Assembly (NCBI GenBank): GCA_024516155.1 | Contig: JAJJXM010000007.1 | Span: 992,001-1,056,000 of the forward strand | Reading direction: 5' to 3' | Origin: Pyronema omphalodes | Lineage: Eukaryota > Ascomycota > Pezizomycetes > Pezizales > Pyronemataceae | Length of the DNA: 64,000 nucleotides | Shown here: piece after piece, positions 22,928 through 34,782 of the stretch | Layout of the letters: every line of letters begins with the position of its first letter | Position numbering within the stretch: position 1 is the stretch's first letter | Position numbers and translations under genes: made by a program | Notes under the pieces: generated by a model | What the model saw: only the letters and a program-made list of their open reading frames with translations | Database searches by the model: none | What the model was told of the DNA's origin: nothing

Positions 22928-24202
22928 TCACAACAATTTGAATATTCCCCAACCTCTATCTCCTAAAGCCGACTTCCAATCAACCAGCGGCTTCATTCCA
23001 ATCGCCACAAGTCCTTCGCAGAATACGACACCCGTCAATCCAAACCACGTCCACGTCCAGACGAAACCAAGAATCTTGGCCGGCAATCCTCGTATGCCTA
23101 ACTTTCGCCCTAATGGTCTCCAGATAACTTCTTCTATGGTAATACCAACTGCCTGTAGCATAAAGAAACACATACTCCCTCCATCGGTTCTACTTATCGC
23201 CCACGCCGGCACCGAATGATGAAATCCGCTCAGAAAGAAGGCTGTGTAAAGCCGCACAAACCACCCCGCTTTACTCCCTTTCTTACAGCCCAGGATACCA
23301 GCGACCCAGTCACCGTGCGATATTAACATATGTGTTATCATCTGATGCCAGAACCCCCAGGCTCTTCGAATCGAATAGCAGCTGGTTAAGGATCCGTATG
23401 CGGGGGGCCAATGTTGGGGTGTAAACACGCCGAGCAAGACGCTCACGAAAGCAGCGACGGAGTAGAAGCCATCAAGAAATACACCGACGATTATACCGCA
23501 TGCAAGGGATCTCAATATCCTCTCCAAAATCGATGCCTGGAACACAACCTCAACCGAAGGATAATAATGATGTAGCGAGACACCTATTGCAAATAGTAAG
23601 ACCATCTTTCGTAAATGATGCGCCAAAAACTGTCTATCCCAACTCATCAGTAAGGTCTTCCGTGATGGCTAGTAGCTGGCTTACGATTTCGGCATTGAAT
23701 CCGGCGTCCCTACTCCCCTCCTCGACCTTGTTTCCCACCCCCATCCAATGCCTCTTGTATTCCACCAGAATTCCGTCACGCAGTACAACCTCTGCTTCCA
23801 ATTCCAATCCTTAAATGAACCATCCCACCCCTTCCGCGTCAACTCCTTATTATCCTCCGGCGCCCCAGAACATCCAAAAAAGTCACAAAACCTCTCCAGC
23901 AATCCAACCACCGACACCGCCAACGCGAAATCATCGCCAGAATCCTTATTCAGCGTACCCCGTACAATATGACAACACAACGCGGTATTGATACCAATAA
24001 ACAACAACCTCCGAAACGGGAACGGAGGCAGCAGAAATGGAATATGTAACAACGCGACAAAGAGAACGATAGATGATAACGATACCGCCGGTCGCGCGGC
24101 AAGATCGGAAATGGGATCAGAGGCAAATCGTATTATCGGTCGTAACTTTTGAAGCTCGTACCGTCGATCGGCTGACGGATCGTCGAGATGCCCGAAATCC
24201 AT
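22928..24202 (-). CDS. Wax-synthase-like membrane O-acyltransferase (TRI7/AsqH-type family)
   Basis: Two exons: 23685-24202 and 22928-23642 (410 aa). The intron would be only 42 nt (GTAAGC donor, GATGAG acceptor), chosen because it joins the family-typical SWDRQFL segment in frame; the acceptor is the weak point. The N-terminal half has two to three membrane helices and the characteristic FWWNTRGIGWGW motif. The C-terminal half has several helices and WGFWHQM, matching the W-x-x-x-WHQ signature with the presumed catalytic His of fungal wax-synthase-domain acetyltransferases. In other fungi this family O-acetylates secondary metabolites (for example trichothecenes and meroterpenoids). Here the acceptor molecule is unknown. 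It sits about 700 bp upstream of a co-oriented aldo-keto reductase. Confidence 0.85.
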
Positions 24203-24831
24203 TATCGTGCTATGGTGCTACGGTACAGGGCCGTTGGTGTTGGTGAACTGCAAAAGTCGAAAGACGGCGCGGAGTGTTAGCTATTAGCTGGTAGCTGGTA
24301 GCTGGTAGGCAGCTTAGGTAGTTGCTAGTAGCTGGTGGGTAGCTTAGGTAGTAGCCAGCCAACACGTAGGAAACTAGGAACTACGCTTCTTCTACCTGTG
24401 CTGTCCTATGTATATATCAGGTGTCCTCACCCATCACCGGCCTTATCAAGGATCGCTGGCAACCTGGCAACGTCGGCAAGGCTGATTCGAAAGATTCGAA
24501 AGATTCAAAACTTAAACTTAAACTTAAAAATAAGTCACTCCGAGACACAACAACTGTAATTCTCAAACTCTTGTAGAGCGTTCATTGGTGCTCCCTGGAT
24601 GCTTTTGTCTCAGTACTCGTATGCTGCTGGTAACTTACCGGTGCTTACTGTGGGCTTACTGTGGGGCAAAAATGGAAAGTTGGGAATGGAAAGTTGGGAA
24701 TGGAAAATGGAAAATGGAAATTTAATCATTTAATTATGCGCCTGATACGGTATTGATTATGGACCATGGAAGATGGAGTATGATGTTGCGCTCTAGCTCA
24801 TTGAGTAACTGAGTAACTTGTCAGCGCGTAT

Positions 24832-24870
24832 GTATTTGTATTTGTATTTGTATTTGTATTTGTATTTGTA
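24832..24870 (+). repeat. (GTATTT)n hexamer repeat
   Basis: About six and a half units. Confidence 0.93.
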
Positions 24871-25043
24871 CATACAGTGCTCAGTCATCCTGTCGGCCTG
24901 TCATCCTGTCATCCTGTCAGCTCGGTGATAAGCAATCAGTGATAAGTAATCTTTTTCTCGGAGGATTGAGGCTGAGGCTGTGCGTTACGGAGGCTTGGAT
25001 TATATATGTAGGATATGCAAGATATGCAAGATAGGCATGGCGT

Positions 25044-25082
25044 GGGTATAAGATGGGTATAAGATGGGTATAAGATGGGTAT
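25044..25082 (+). repeat. 11-bp tandem repeat (GGGTATAAGAT)
   Basis: Three perfect units plus a partial fourth. Confidence 0.95.
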
Positions 25083-25584
25083 CGTATATATGGGGGGTAT
25101 GGGTATGGCATATGGGGGGGAATGGGTATGGCATGTAGATTATGTAGAATATGTAGGTACAGTAAGATGACGATGTAGTGATGCAGTGATGGCGATCTGT
25201 AGATTTAGATTGTAATGCATGCTTATTGATTAGTTACGGGTGTTAGTGATAAGCTACCGATGATGGATAACCGGTGACCAGTGATGCTTATAGCTGTTAC
25301 TGGAGTACATAATCGTCGTCTCAGCCTGTACTGTACTGTAGCTACTAGTCACCATACTACAGTATAGTACTTGATACCCTGCACTGTGCACGTGATATCC
25401 TGTACCGTAATTCGTGGAGTGGTGGTTACAGTGGTGGTTACACAGTACAGTACGATACTACGATCCATTACACTGTTCCTTTTTAACACTTTCAAGTATG
25501 TACGCACAGCAAATTCCTGTAGTTCATAGCACACGTACATAACCACAGTCATACTACCACATCGCCTGGCCGTAGGTAGTGAAT

Positions 25585-25629
25585 CTATGGCGCTATGGCG
25601 CTATGGAGTTATGGCGCTATGGCGCTATG
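25585..25629 (+). repeat. 8-bp tandem repeat (CTATGGCG)
   Basis: About five and a half units with one diverged central unit. Confidence 0.93.
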
Positions 25630-26124
25630 AAGACACGCGTCAAGACTCGGGAACCTATAAAGCGTCGGGAACCTATAACGCCGGGATATCATAAACAACA
25701 GTATCGGAATACAATTCTTTTCAATATTGTTTAAAAACTCCCAAGTCCCGGATTTTATCGTTTCGTGGCTTCTACTCGGTGGTGTTGAGTCTACATACTA
25801 CATAGTCGCTGCTATGTTCTCTGCCTCCGCCAGTCTCAGCCTCCGCCATAGTGTAAGCCTCCGCCTCCACCATGTGTAGGCCTCCGACATAGCCTCCGAC
25901 ATAGTGTCGCTGTGTAGCGCCCTCCTACATACCCCACAATATCCATCTGCATCAACCACCCTTTCAATCGGGAAATTTATCCAAGTCAAGAATTCTGCAA
26001 AAAGCATGCTGCATGCGTCAAATACCTCTTTCAATCTAACAAAATGGAATGGTCTTTGACGTGTGTAGCTATGAAGCGGGAAGAAATAAGCTCTACATAG
26101 ACCGGACTATGTACAGGGTTTGGA

Positions 26125-26215
26125 ATATACTTTGTGGGGGGGGGGGGGGATACTTTGCGGGAGATATATTTTGTGGGAGATATACTTTGCGGAAGATATA
26201 CTTTGCGGGAAAAAC
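26125..26215 (+). repeat. Degenerate 17-bp direct repeats (GATATACTTTGCGGGA)
   Basis: Five spaced copies of ATACTTTGYGG, most preceded by GAGAT or AAGAT, upstream of the amino-acid permease gene. The first copy runs into a 14-G homopolymer (26136-26149). They could be a decayed tandem array or clustered binding sites; sequence alone does not decide. Confidence 0.75.
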
Positions 26216-27070
26216 CCCGAGAGGTGTAACAATTTCTGGTAGATATTCATGTAAACTATTATGTATTCTAAAGCCGAGAGGAGTTATGTCAATAGATTAT
26301 TTATACCGGAATATTGTTTCGACAGAGGGGTTTCGAGATGCGGCGATGGGCACTCTAGGTAGCGGCATGCAGGAGTATAACGCCTAGAAATACTGGAGTA
26401 CATATGCAAATTGGACCTTTGATTAAAATATGGTGCCCATGACGAGGCTGATGAATTCGACGGCATCTTTATGCGCTTGTGCAGCACGGTGGTGTAGCCT
26501 GCATTTCAGATATGCACTTTAATAGTATGCATAGCGGAGATTATTATATAAACCAATGCATGATATCTCTAAAACCTCGGCGTTTATGTCGGACGGCGAT
26601 TGAATGCGTATGTAACCATTACTCCGATTCAGATTTGACGCCGGTAACCTAATTAGTGACATCAAGATGTCATGTGCTGAATCCAGTAATGAAACCTTAA
26701 ACTTTGACTTGGATTTCGTCCGAAAGACGATAATGGAGAAAAGCCAAGTGTATTCAGTGTATCATTCTTGTGGTTATATTTTGGTGCCCAATTGAGAATA
26801 CCCCGTTAATATACCTCCCCTGTCTGTGGATATCCGTACTTGTACTTATTCTGGACATTCGCCGGTATGTCGTTATCGGTGCGATACAATCATCGGATTG
26901 CACAATATTGCGGAAGAATCACTGCTCTGCACGACAAAATGTGCCACCGCTTGGCTTCCTAAAAACTCAATGTCTGTATTTGTGTCGCAATTATCATGCT
27001 ATATATCAAAAACTTTTGATGGGTACAAAAGCAATGGCTCTCGCATTTTATGTTAGGAAAATAAAGCGCC

Positions 27071-28771
27071 ATGTTTCCCTTTCACCGCAAACACAAAGAA
27101 AAGGAGATTGAGACCACGGACTGCTCCTCTCACAATGAATCGGCCGGAGTCACAATCGGAGCTCCCACGGAAGCTGTCAATCCCCTCGGATACAACATCG
27201 GCTCCCTAACCGTCATCTGTTTAACCGTCAGCAAAATCGTTGGCACGGGTGTCTTCTCGACCCCTGGCTCAATACTCAAAGGTTCCGGTTCTGTCGGTAT
27301 GTCGTTCATATTTTGGGTAGTCGGGTTCCTCTTCGCGGGCGCTTCGTTATCTGTCTACCTCGAATTCAGCTCGTACTTTCCATATCGATCGGGTGCAGAG
27401 GTAGTATATCTCGAAAAAGCATATCCGAAGCCGAAGTATCTCATGCCAACAGCGTTTGCTGTGCAGTCAGTGCTGCTATCTTTTAGTAGTGCGAATGCAA
27501 TTGTATTGGCAAAGTACCTTCTGGCAGCGGCGGCAGTGGAGATAACTACTTGGAGGGTGAGGGGACTGGCGGTGGGGATGTTGACGGGAATCATCTTGTG
27601 TAATTAAGACGCCTATCATATTAGGTGTCTGATGATGCTGATGAATCCTGTAGTGTGTATTATCAATACTAGAGTATCATTGATGTTGTCAAACACTATT
27701 GGCATCATCAAGCTCATAATCCTCGCCTTTGTAGGTATCACAGGCCTAATAGTTCTCAGTGGTCGAACGCATATTGCTGATCCAACCGCGAATTTCCGGA
27801 ACGCCTTCACCGGAACAACATCTAACGGTAACGGGCTTGCAACAGCTCTGGTAAAGGTTAACTACGCCTACTACGGCTACGAGAATGCCTTTGCTGTCGT
27901 TAGCGAGATTCGGAATCCTGTCAAGACATTGAAGAGATGCACTCCCATCGCCCTAGTGGTTGTATTCGTACTGTACATGCTCGCCAACGTCGCATATTTT
28001 GCTGCAGTACCTAAGGAAGAGATTCGAAAATCTGGCGAGATGACTGCCTCCCTGTTCTTTATGGCTGTGTTCGGGCACTCCCCTGCTATCGTCAGCGCTC
28101 TCTCAGCACTCGTTGCCATTTCCGCCTTTGGTAACCTCCTCGCTACTGTTATCGGCTCCTCCCGTGTCATTCGAGAATGTGCCCGACAAGGTGTCATTCC
28201 ATTCCCAAAGTTCTGGGCCAGCACGAAGCCATTCGGAACTCCGCTTGGGCCATATTTAATCAAATATGTTCTGACGACAATTGTTATCCTGGCTCCACCC
28301 GATGGCGATGCATTCAACTTCGTGGTAGACTTGCAGTCGTATCCTGGCGGTGTGTTTTCATTTTTGATGACGCTGGGATTGTTCATAGTCCGTCCACGGG
28401 TGAAGCCGACCCAGATTAGGATCTGGAATGTAGTCTTGGTATTTTCATTGGTGGTTAATGCGTTTGTGCTGATCATGCCGTGGGTTCCGCCAGAGGGAGG
28501 GATTTATGGAGGAGATGTAAGCTTCTTCTACGCGACATACTGTATTGTGGGATTGACCATGATCGCAATCTGCGGTATTTGGTATTGGATTCGGATTAAG
28601 GTACTGCCAATGTGGGGTGGTTATGAGGTACGACAGGAAGTGCAAGTAGGAGAGAGAGGTGAGAGAAGTGCGATTTTAGTGAAGGTAAAGAATAGTGAAA
28701 TCCAGAATTGGGATATGGAGCACGATGAGGTCGGGAATCGGATCGCGGTCGGGGATGGCGTCGAGAAATAA
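27071..28771 (+). CDS. Amino-acid permease, MUP1/MUP3 (high-affinity methionine permease) type
   Basis: Two exons: 27071-27599 and 27654-28771 (548 aa). The 54-nt intron is phase 1, donor GTAATT, acceptor CTGTAG, and the join gives a continuous helix (GIILLCIINTRVSLMLSN). After a charged cytosolic N-terminus (about 45 residues) come about 12 hydrophobic segments of the APC superfamily. The first helix carries the substrate-binding signature GTGVFSTPG, and YYGYENAF corresponds to helix 6. EFSSYFPYRSGAEVVYLEKAYPKPK matches the LAT-type MUP branch rather than the yeast AAT permeases. It should import amino acids, probably methionine or related, with protons at the plasma membrane. Methionine specificity is inferred from resemblance only. 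Confidence 0.9.
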
Positions 28772-30190
28772 GTCACGTGTTCATAAGTACTACATCAAGT
28801 AAAGCGCAGCTCTTTTCACATGTGATATCTACCTATCAGAAATTGATGCCCGACCTTCAATGAGATGTATATATGATTAATCTGACTATATATGTCACAC
28901 TGTTTATGCAGAGCAGTAGTGTGCAACCGTATCATAAGAAATAGTGAAGCTATGTGACATGCATTTTTCCAGCAATAGAGTGCCCAAGACGAGAGATTAA
29001 TAAGCCAATCGTTCTAATCGATATTTCCTATTCTCCATATGAACATATGGACAGGTGGGTACTTTTACAGATACAATGGCCCCTGGCAGGTGAATTTTCT
29101 TTGGCACGATCCAGAATCTGGGTATTTACTATGCTCACTGAGTGGGTATCCATTGCGTTCAGTCTTTTCTCAAGCACGTACCAAACAATAAAGAATCTGT
29201 GATATTTGATAAATTTTCGGTCATCTCATCCGTTTCCCGTGTGTCACAGCGCTACAGCACTATTCCAGAAGTACAGGTTGAGTACATTTGAAGTAATGCA
29301 AGTGTTGTCTATATATATACTTTTAACCACACGTACTATAATTTTCATTGACTATCATTTTTTATTGAGATTTTCAATAATATTTTTTTGAATTGGGATG
29401 TAAATGGAGGGTATATTTTTCTTTTCATTCTAATATTACGGATGATCCAGTGAACTATACCATTAGTCACCATACATCACTGGTATGTGGGCTCCATCAT
29501 TGACATGACGGTTAGCCTAATATAAAAGAACATGCTAGACAATAGCGAGAACATCAAAAATGTACGTATACAGTGGTATAAAGCCTGATAGTGGCCAATT
29601 TTGAACCCAGAAAATGTTTTCTGTTCCTGGTTTTTTCTATCAAGATCAAAGGGTCCGGTAGCATTGAACTTCAACCCCACAGTACCATTTCAACCCCACA
29701 TACTCCATCAATTTGCGACGCGTTTGAGCTGAAACAAATCGCAGTCCCATTATTGTGCGTTCTTGGCATTGTGGGAATTCTTGGCAGTGACACTCAGCAC
29801 AAACTCGTGTCCCGCAGCACAGTCACTTGTTTGCTCCACCATCATCCTCCATCACGTCTTGGTCTCATCTCCCCAGGGACTGCCGACTTATAGTCAACTC
29901 ACCTCTTGCAAATTTCTCTCCCTCCCTCACTTTTGAATTGCAATTGCTTGTCGTTTCGAATTTACTTTGGTCAGCTGCAGAGTTATTTTGTAACAACATC
30001 ACCACACCAGGCCAGAGTCGCATCCGCGATTACTGACTGCCATATCGCAATTCATTCACACAGATAGTAAGTTTGATTCCCCATCCTCATCTCCCTTCTT
30101 GTTGGAGCATAATGAAGGTGAACGTGATGGTACTGCATCATCAGCTAACGTTTGAACCTAGATTCAAGCAACAATTGCACACGACTCAAT
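28772..30190. other. Intergenic region containing a predicted 5' UTR intron at its right end
   Basis: About 1.4 kb, AT-rich, no gene seen. The last 130 bp are the predicted leader of the next gene and contain a likely 5' UTR intron at 30067-30161: GTAAGT donor, GCTAACG branch, CCTAG acceptor, ending 29 bp before the ATG. Confidence 0.6.
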
Positions 30191-33100
30191 ATGTCTTCCC
30201 CCGTACAGCAACGTAACACCAAGCGCGGCAGCAAAGGTCGCGGTGGTGGCATTCAGCCATCTCAAACCCCTCATATATCTGATACGGCAGTGCATCAGAC
30301 GACATATTCAAATTATACCAGTAACCAGGCTATTCCATGGACTGAAGATGTTAAACCAAACAATGATACCCGTAATCCAGCCAGTACTCGTGGTGGATAT
30401 GCTGCTGCTTTACGCGGCTTTTCCCAGAGATCGACTCCACTTGTTTACCATGAGGCCAAGGCCGAGCATCCGGGAAATTCTTATGGACCTCCTGGTCCGC
30501 CGCCTCCTGTTTGGCATGTTCATCCACCATACTATCAGAATGGACCTGCTGTTCCCTTGTATCCCATGACGGCAGGTAATGGATGGGCAGAGAATACCAT
30601 TCCGCACGCAAACGGAATGCCACCAAATAGGAAGTGTGAGTCTTCTGCTAGCAAGGAGATAGCAATTTGCTAACATGATCCCGGGAACAGATCCTCAGTA
30701 CAGACGGCGATCACCAACTGCTCCACAGGGACGCGAGATGATCTCTATTTCTCGTCATGATTTTAATGAAAATTCTCGCAGAATTGCAGAGCTCAAAAAG
30801 GAGAATGCAGAACTCAAGGAAGAAATTACAGCACTACGTCAATGCATGGAACGCCAAAAGGTGGAATCCCCAAAAGCTCTTCTTGTTTCGAATGAGAACG
30901 ATCGTGTATTTCGCAAACTTCTGGAAGCAAAGACATCTCCCCAGAAGAGCACACAGTCACGTGAGCGCCGTCCCACTTTCCCTGGATCTGGTCCACCCCC
31001 CAAAATTTCCTTTGAAGGACATGGCAAGCGCGATTTTGTTAAGGAGATACGGCACACCGAGCTGGTCCAGGAACATACATCAATTGCTGCTCCTCAGAAG
31101 GAAACACCACGTGGCAGAACAACATCACGGGACAACAACACCGTCGTAGATGACCAGCATCATGAGGAGGTCATGCAGTTGCACCATTCGGACATCAACA
31201 AGCAAGCATCCGATTCTGCTGTCAAAGAAGTATCAGAGGTTTGTAAAATCTTTTCCACAATCACAAGATATATACTGACCAATGTTTAGATGAACACTGA
31301 CAATTCTAATGGCGAAACCCATGCGGAGGTCGAAGCAGTTGAAAATCAGCTGCACGAGCAAATTTCCACAGATCAGACTAGTCAGGTCGTCAGAAACTCT
31401 CAAGAGCCTGATATCGCTGAGCCATCTAAATCAAAGGTGTCCGGAGAGATTTCTACAAACAACAAACAGTTCTCTCTTAATCCTCTTGCGCAAGAATTCC
31501 GTGCATTTAACACAACGGAAATTGCCCCATCACCATCTACTATTTACCAGCCCGAACAGCAGATGTGGACCCCCGAAGCCTATTGTCCTCAAGATGCTGC
31601 AGGATTCGGATACCCAGGGCACACTCCATACTCTGGCATGGTTTCCCAGCATTCGCAGTATGGTCCTAACGGCTATCCCATGGACTTTAATACACAATAT
31701 AATCAGCCCTTTTATCCGTACGATTCATCCTACGGGCAATCAAGGCAGTATGTCCAGGGTCCCCAAGACTGGCAATATGTGCCAAAGTCCGAACAAACAG
31801 ATGGTAGCCCAAAGTCTTCCGGAGATACCACGCTATATGCCGGAGACAGCGATGCCTTTGCATGGCAAACAGTTCCTGTATCCACGGCCAATGGCTCAAT
31901 TATATATGATTCTGCGCCACTTCCAAAAATTATTGTAGATAATAGCAATAACTCTGTTATGGAGGACAATATTTTGCAGCCGACCGCTACCGGAACGAAT
32001 CAGCAAAAGACTACCACTACAGATTGCAGTGCTGCTTCCGTCAGTCCTGATAAAATTGTCACCAACATGCAGGACTCCGTAGTGGCAGTCCATAAGTTTG
32101 TCTGGTCCGATTGTACCTCTGATGATGATCTCGACGAATCAAAGATTATCAAGGCTAGTGGCGTCAATATTAAAGGACATGAAATTCCGGTACTCACTTC
32201 CAACAAGCAAAACATGGACGCATCGACAAACAATATAGAAAATCTCGCGCACCCCTCAGTTCCAACACATAAAAAAACCAAGAAAAAGTCAAAGCCGAAG
32301 GAATCACCGAACAAAAATGGCGAAAAGGTTATGACATTGGAGGCAAATGCCGATGTATTTCAATACGAATCAACATCTGCAAAAATCAATAGCACAGCTT
32401 CGGAACGTACAACCGCTGCCGCGCCTGAGGTGTCCCCATTGACACGTGCGAGAGATATCACGACCAGCGAACAAGAATCAGAGTGGTTGACGGTGGCAAG
32501 AACGCGTAAAGGCAGCAAGAAATCTAATTCGAAGTCGCGCTCGTCATCCAGCGCAACCCCTCGTCCCCAGACACCTGCAATGGAGCAAAAGAAAAATCAG
32601 GATACAATCTTGCCGGTTACTGCTGTCAAATCCTGGGCTATTATCGCGCAGACTGGGGTAAAGGCTGGTGAAACCCTCGAGGTACCGCCCATTCGACAGA
32701 AAACCGCTAATAAGCCCGTGTCGACTACCCGATCAGTATCGTCGCCTTTACCCGCTGTTGTCGCGTCAAAGCCAGTAGTGGACCGTCGCGGAATGAGGAA
32801 AATTTACATTCCCGTTATTCCCAAAGAGACGACCTACGAAGAGCTTTTGGCGTCCATGAAAGGAGGATTAATTGACGACGTTTTCATTTCCGCGCAGTCA
32901 CCGAGCCGGCAGCAACATTCTGATACTTCGAATAATCATACACGTGCTAGGAACCTTCCAGAGGGGCAGAGCTTCGCGTATGTCACGTTCTATAACCAGG
33001 AAGCCGCCGAGCATTGTATCAAGTACCTTCGCCATATCGATCATAAGCAGCACGGCGTCAAGGCGCCTTCTGGACCTCTAATCCAAACTGAGGGAGCACC

Positions 33101-34001
33101 AAAACCTGTCGCTTTTGTGACTCTCCAAGGCCAGAGACATGCAGTTTACTGCAGACTGGGGGATCAGCGGCCGCTTCAGGATGATGTCGTTGAAGTTGTT
33201 GAAGTCCAAAAGGGCACAAGAGCGCTACTATTCACTTTCCGAAAGAACATTGGGCTCAAAGCTCCACATACCGGAAACGTCACTGTGTGGGAGAACTGGC
33301 AGAAGTGGTTTACCAAGGATAACGGATCAGCTGGAACTGGTGAAGTTTTGAAAGCTCTTCAGATATGGTCAGGAAAGCCTAAGGTTGATATCGAAAAGAT
33401 TGAATACTTGCCGGTTGCACCGGTTGCACCGGTAGCTGCCGAACTAACCACAGCTAGGACAGAACCTGCTGTCTCAAAAGCTAATTCCAGTACTTCGGCG
33501 CAAACTTTTAGAGTTTTGGTACGCTGTACGCGCATATCAATTGCGGCAAAAATTAGAGACATCTTAAGAGGGAACCACCTGTTCAGGGAGCATTGCCAAA
33601 TCACCTTTGCTCCTGACCCGTGTTCAGAGGTAATCGTTGTTGAATCGGAGCAGAATATCATAACAGCCGATGGATCTAGTGACCATACCGTCAAGGCTGG
33701 CAGTGAGGAGGGCGTTTCCACCACGAAGTCTTCTCGAAAGAACAAGAAGAAGAAATCCAACAAGGTTCTGATTGAAGATAAAAACGCCTTTCCTGATCTT
33801 CCCAGAACCAAAACTGCCGGCGGGAATGATGACCAACAATACGCGAAGCCAGTAGAATGGAAGAAGCCGTCGCCTCCTGCTATACGTCGAACCCAATCTG
33901 GAGACATTCTTGAATCTAAAATGCCCATGAACGAATCTGCAGGAGAGGAAGATGACGCTAATGATATACCTGCTAAGAAGCGTAACAGTGTTGCATTCTA
34001 A
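30191..34001 (+). CDS. Large (1,234 aa) low-complexity protein with coiled coil and possible RRM-like region
   Basis: Three exons: 30191-30635, 30691-31238, 31290-34001. Donors GTGAGT and GTTTGT; the first branch is GCTAAC. A Lys/Arg/Gly N-terminus (NTKRGSKGRGGG) leads into Pro/Tyr/Gln-rich sequence. A short coiled coil lies at about residues 178-204 (RRIAELKKENAELKEEITAL). The middle is Ser/Thr/Gln-rich, with basic clusters near 659 (KKTKKKSKPK) and 1149 (RKNKKKKSNK) suggesting nuclear or RNA-associated location. Residues about 835-960 begin RKIYIPVIPKETTYEELL and include FAYVTFYNQEAAEHCIKYL, which looks like the two beta strands and helix of an RRM, but the aromatic RNP positions are weak and the repeat is not convincing. 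No named family. RNA binding is inference. Confidence 0.8.
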
Positions 34002-34685
34002 TCAACTTGTACTAATTACTGTATACCCTAGTGGCATATGTTTGAGCATGTACCTCGGTCTTTAAAAATTTTGCTTTGGTTAGTGAGTTGGGTCCTAACG
34101 GCAGCCGTCAAGTAACGGAGATTCCTGTATTAGTGATGGGATGTGCAAGCTTATATGGCACGGTGATATCCTTTATTCGATCTGCTGTACTTTTTCTGTC
34201 CAGTCTTTTATTTTTCAGTATTATAATTTTCAATCCACTTCGTCGTGTTTCGGTACTTTGTGGTATTAGTGGAATAAAAGGCTATCGTCATCTCTTCTCA
34301 AAAACCCGCACTTCAACATAATTTGATCTCCAGTAATGTGACCTTACGATCTCCATGCTCACTTAGTTAGATATTTTCGAACAGAGGGCTTGAGGTTGGT
34401 TTCTTGTGCGGATATGCGTGCTGGGTATAGTTAACCCTATCCAACTCAGGGGTTAATAAAGAATGTTCAAGAAGACTGGACTACACTGATCCACCAGTAT
34501 GACATAGTTTGCTGGTAACAGTGATAAAATCTCTCAGAGTTAAGCCGCTACCACTCGCTCTCACAAACTGTGCGTTATATAAATACTCCAGCCTTAATCA
34601 ATCAACCTTCAAGATTCCATTAGATTTTCACTGCACCAGGATAATGTTGGATTATATACTAAATTACAAGCAATGATTCCAAGAA
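34002..34685. other. Intergenic region before the tRNA gene
   Basis: About 0.7 kb; 3' flank of the large gene. The region immediately upstream of the tRNA is AT-rich. No gene seen. Confidence 0.6.
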
Positions 34686-34782
34686 GGCAGGATGGCCGAG
34701 TGGTTAAGGCGCTGGTTTTAGGTCATCATCTTGATCAAATCACCAGTTGGAAACTTCGTGGGTTCAAATCCCACTCCTGTCA
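34686..34782 (+). tRNA. tRNA-Leu(UAG) with intron
   Basis: Acceptor strands GGCAGGA and TCCTGTC pair over 7 bp (one G-U) with discriminator A. D-arm GCC...GGC carries the GAGTGGTTAAGG box A. Anticodon stem CTGGT/ACCAG; loop TT-TAG-G gives anticodon UAG. T-arm GTGGG TTCAAAT CCCAC. A class II variable arm separates the last two stems. About 18 nt between base 37 and the 3' half of the anticodon stem is the intron, at the canonical position removed by the tRNA splicing endonuclease. A poly-T run just after the 3' end is a good RNA polymerase III stop. Confidence 0.93.

Larger units (their letters stand above)
24203..27070. other. Repeat-rich intergenic region upstream of the permease gene
   Basis: About 2.9 kb without a credible gene. 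Several unrelated short-unit arrays lie within 2 kb (listed separately), plus TGTCATCC repeats near 24.89 kb and CTCCGCC/CCTCCGACATAG repeats near 25.83-25.92 kb. The last about 850 bp before 27071 should contain the permease promoter; no clear TATA box was identified. Confidence 0.6.
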
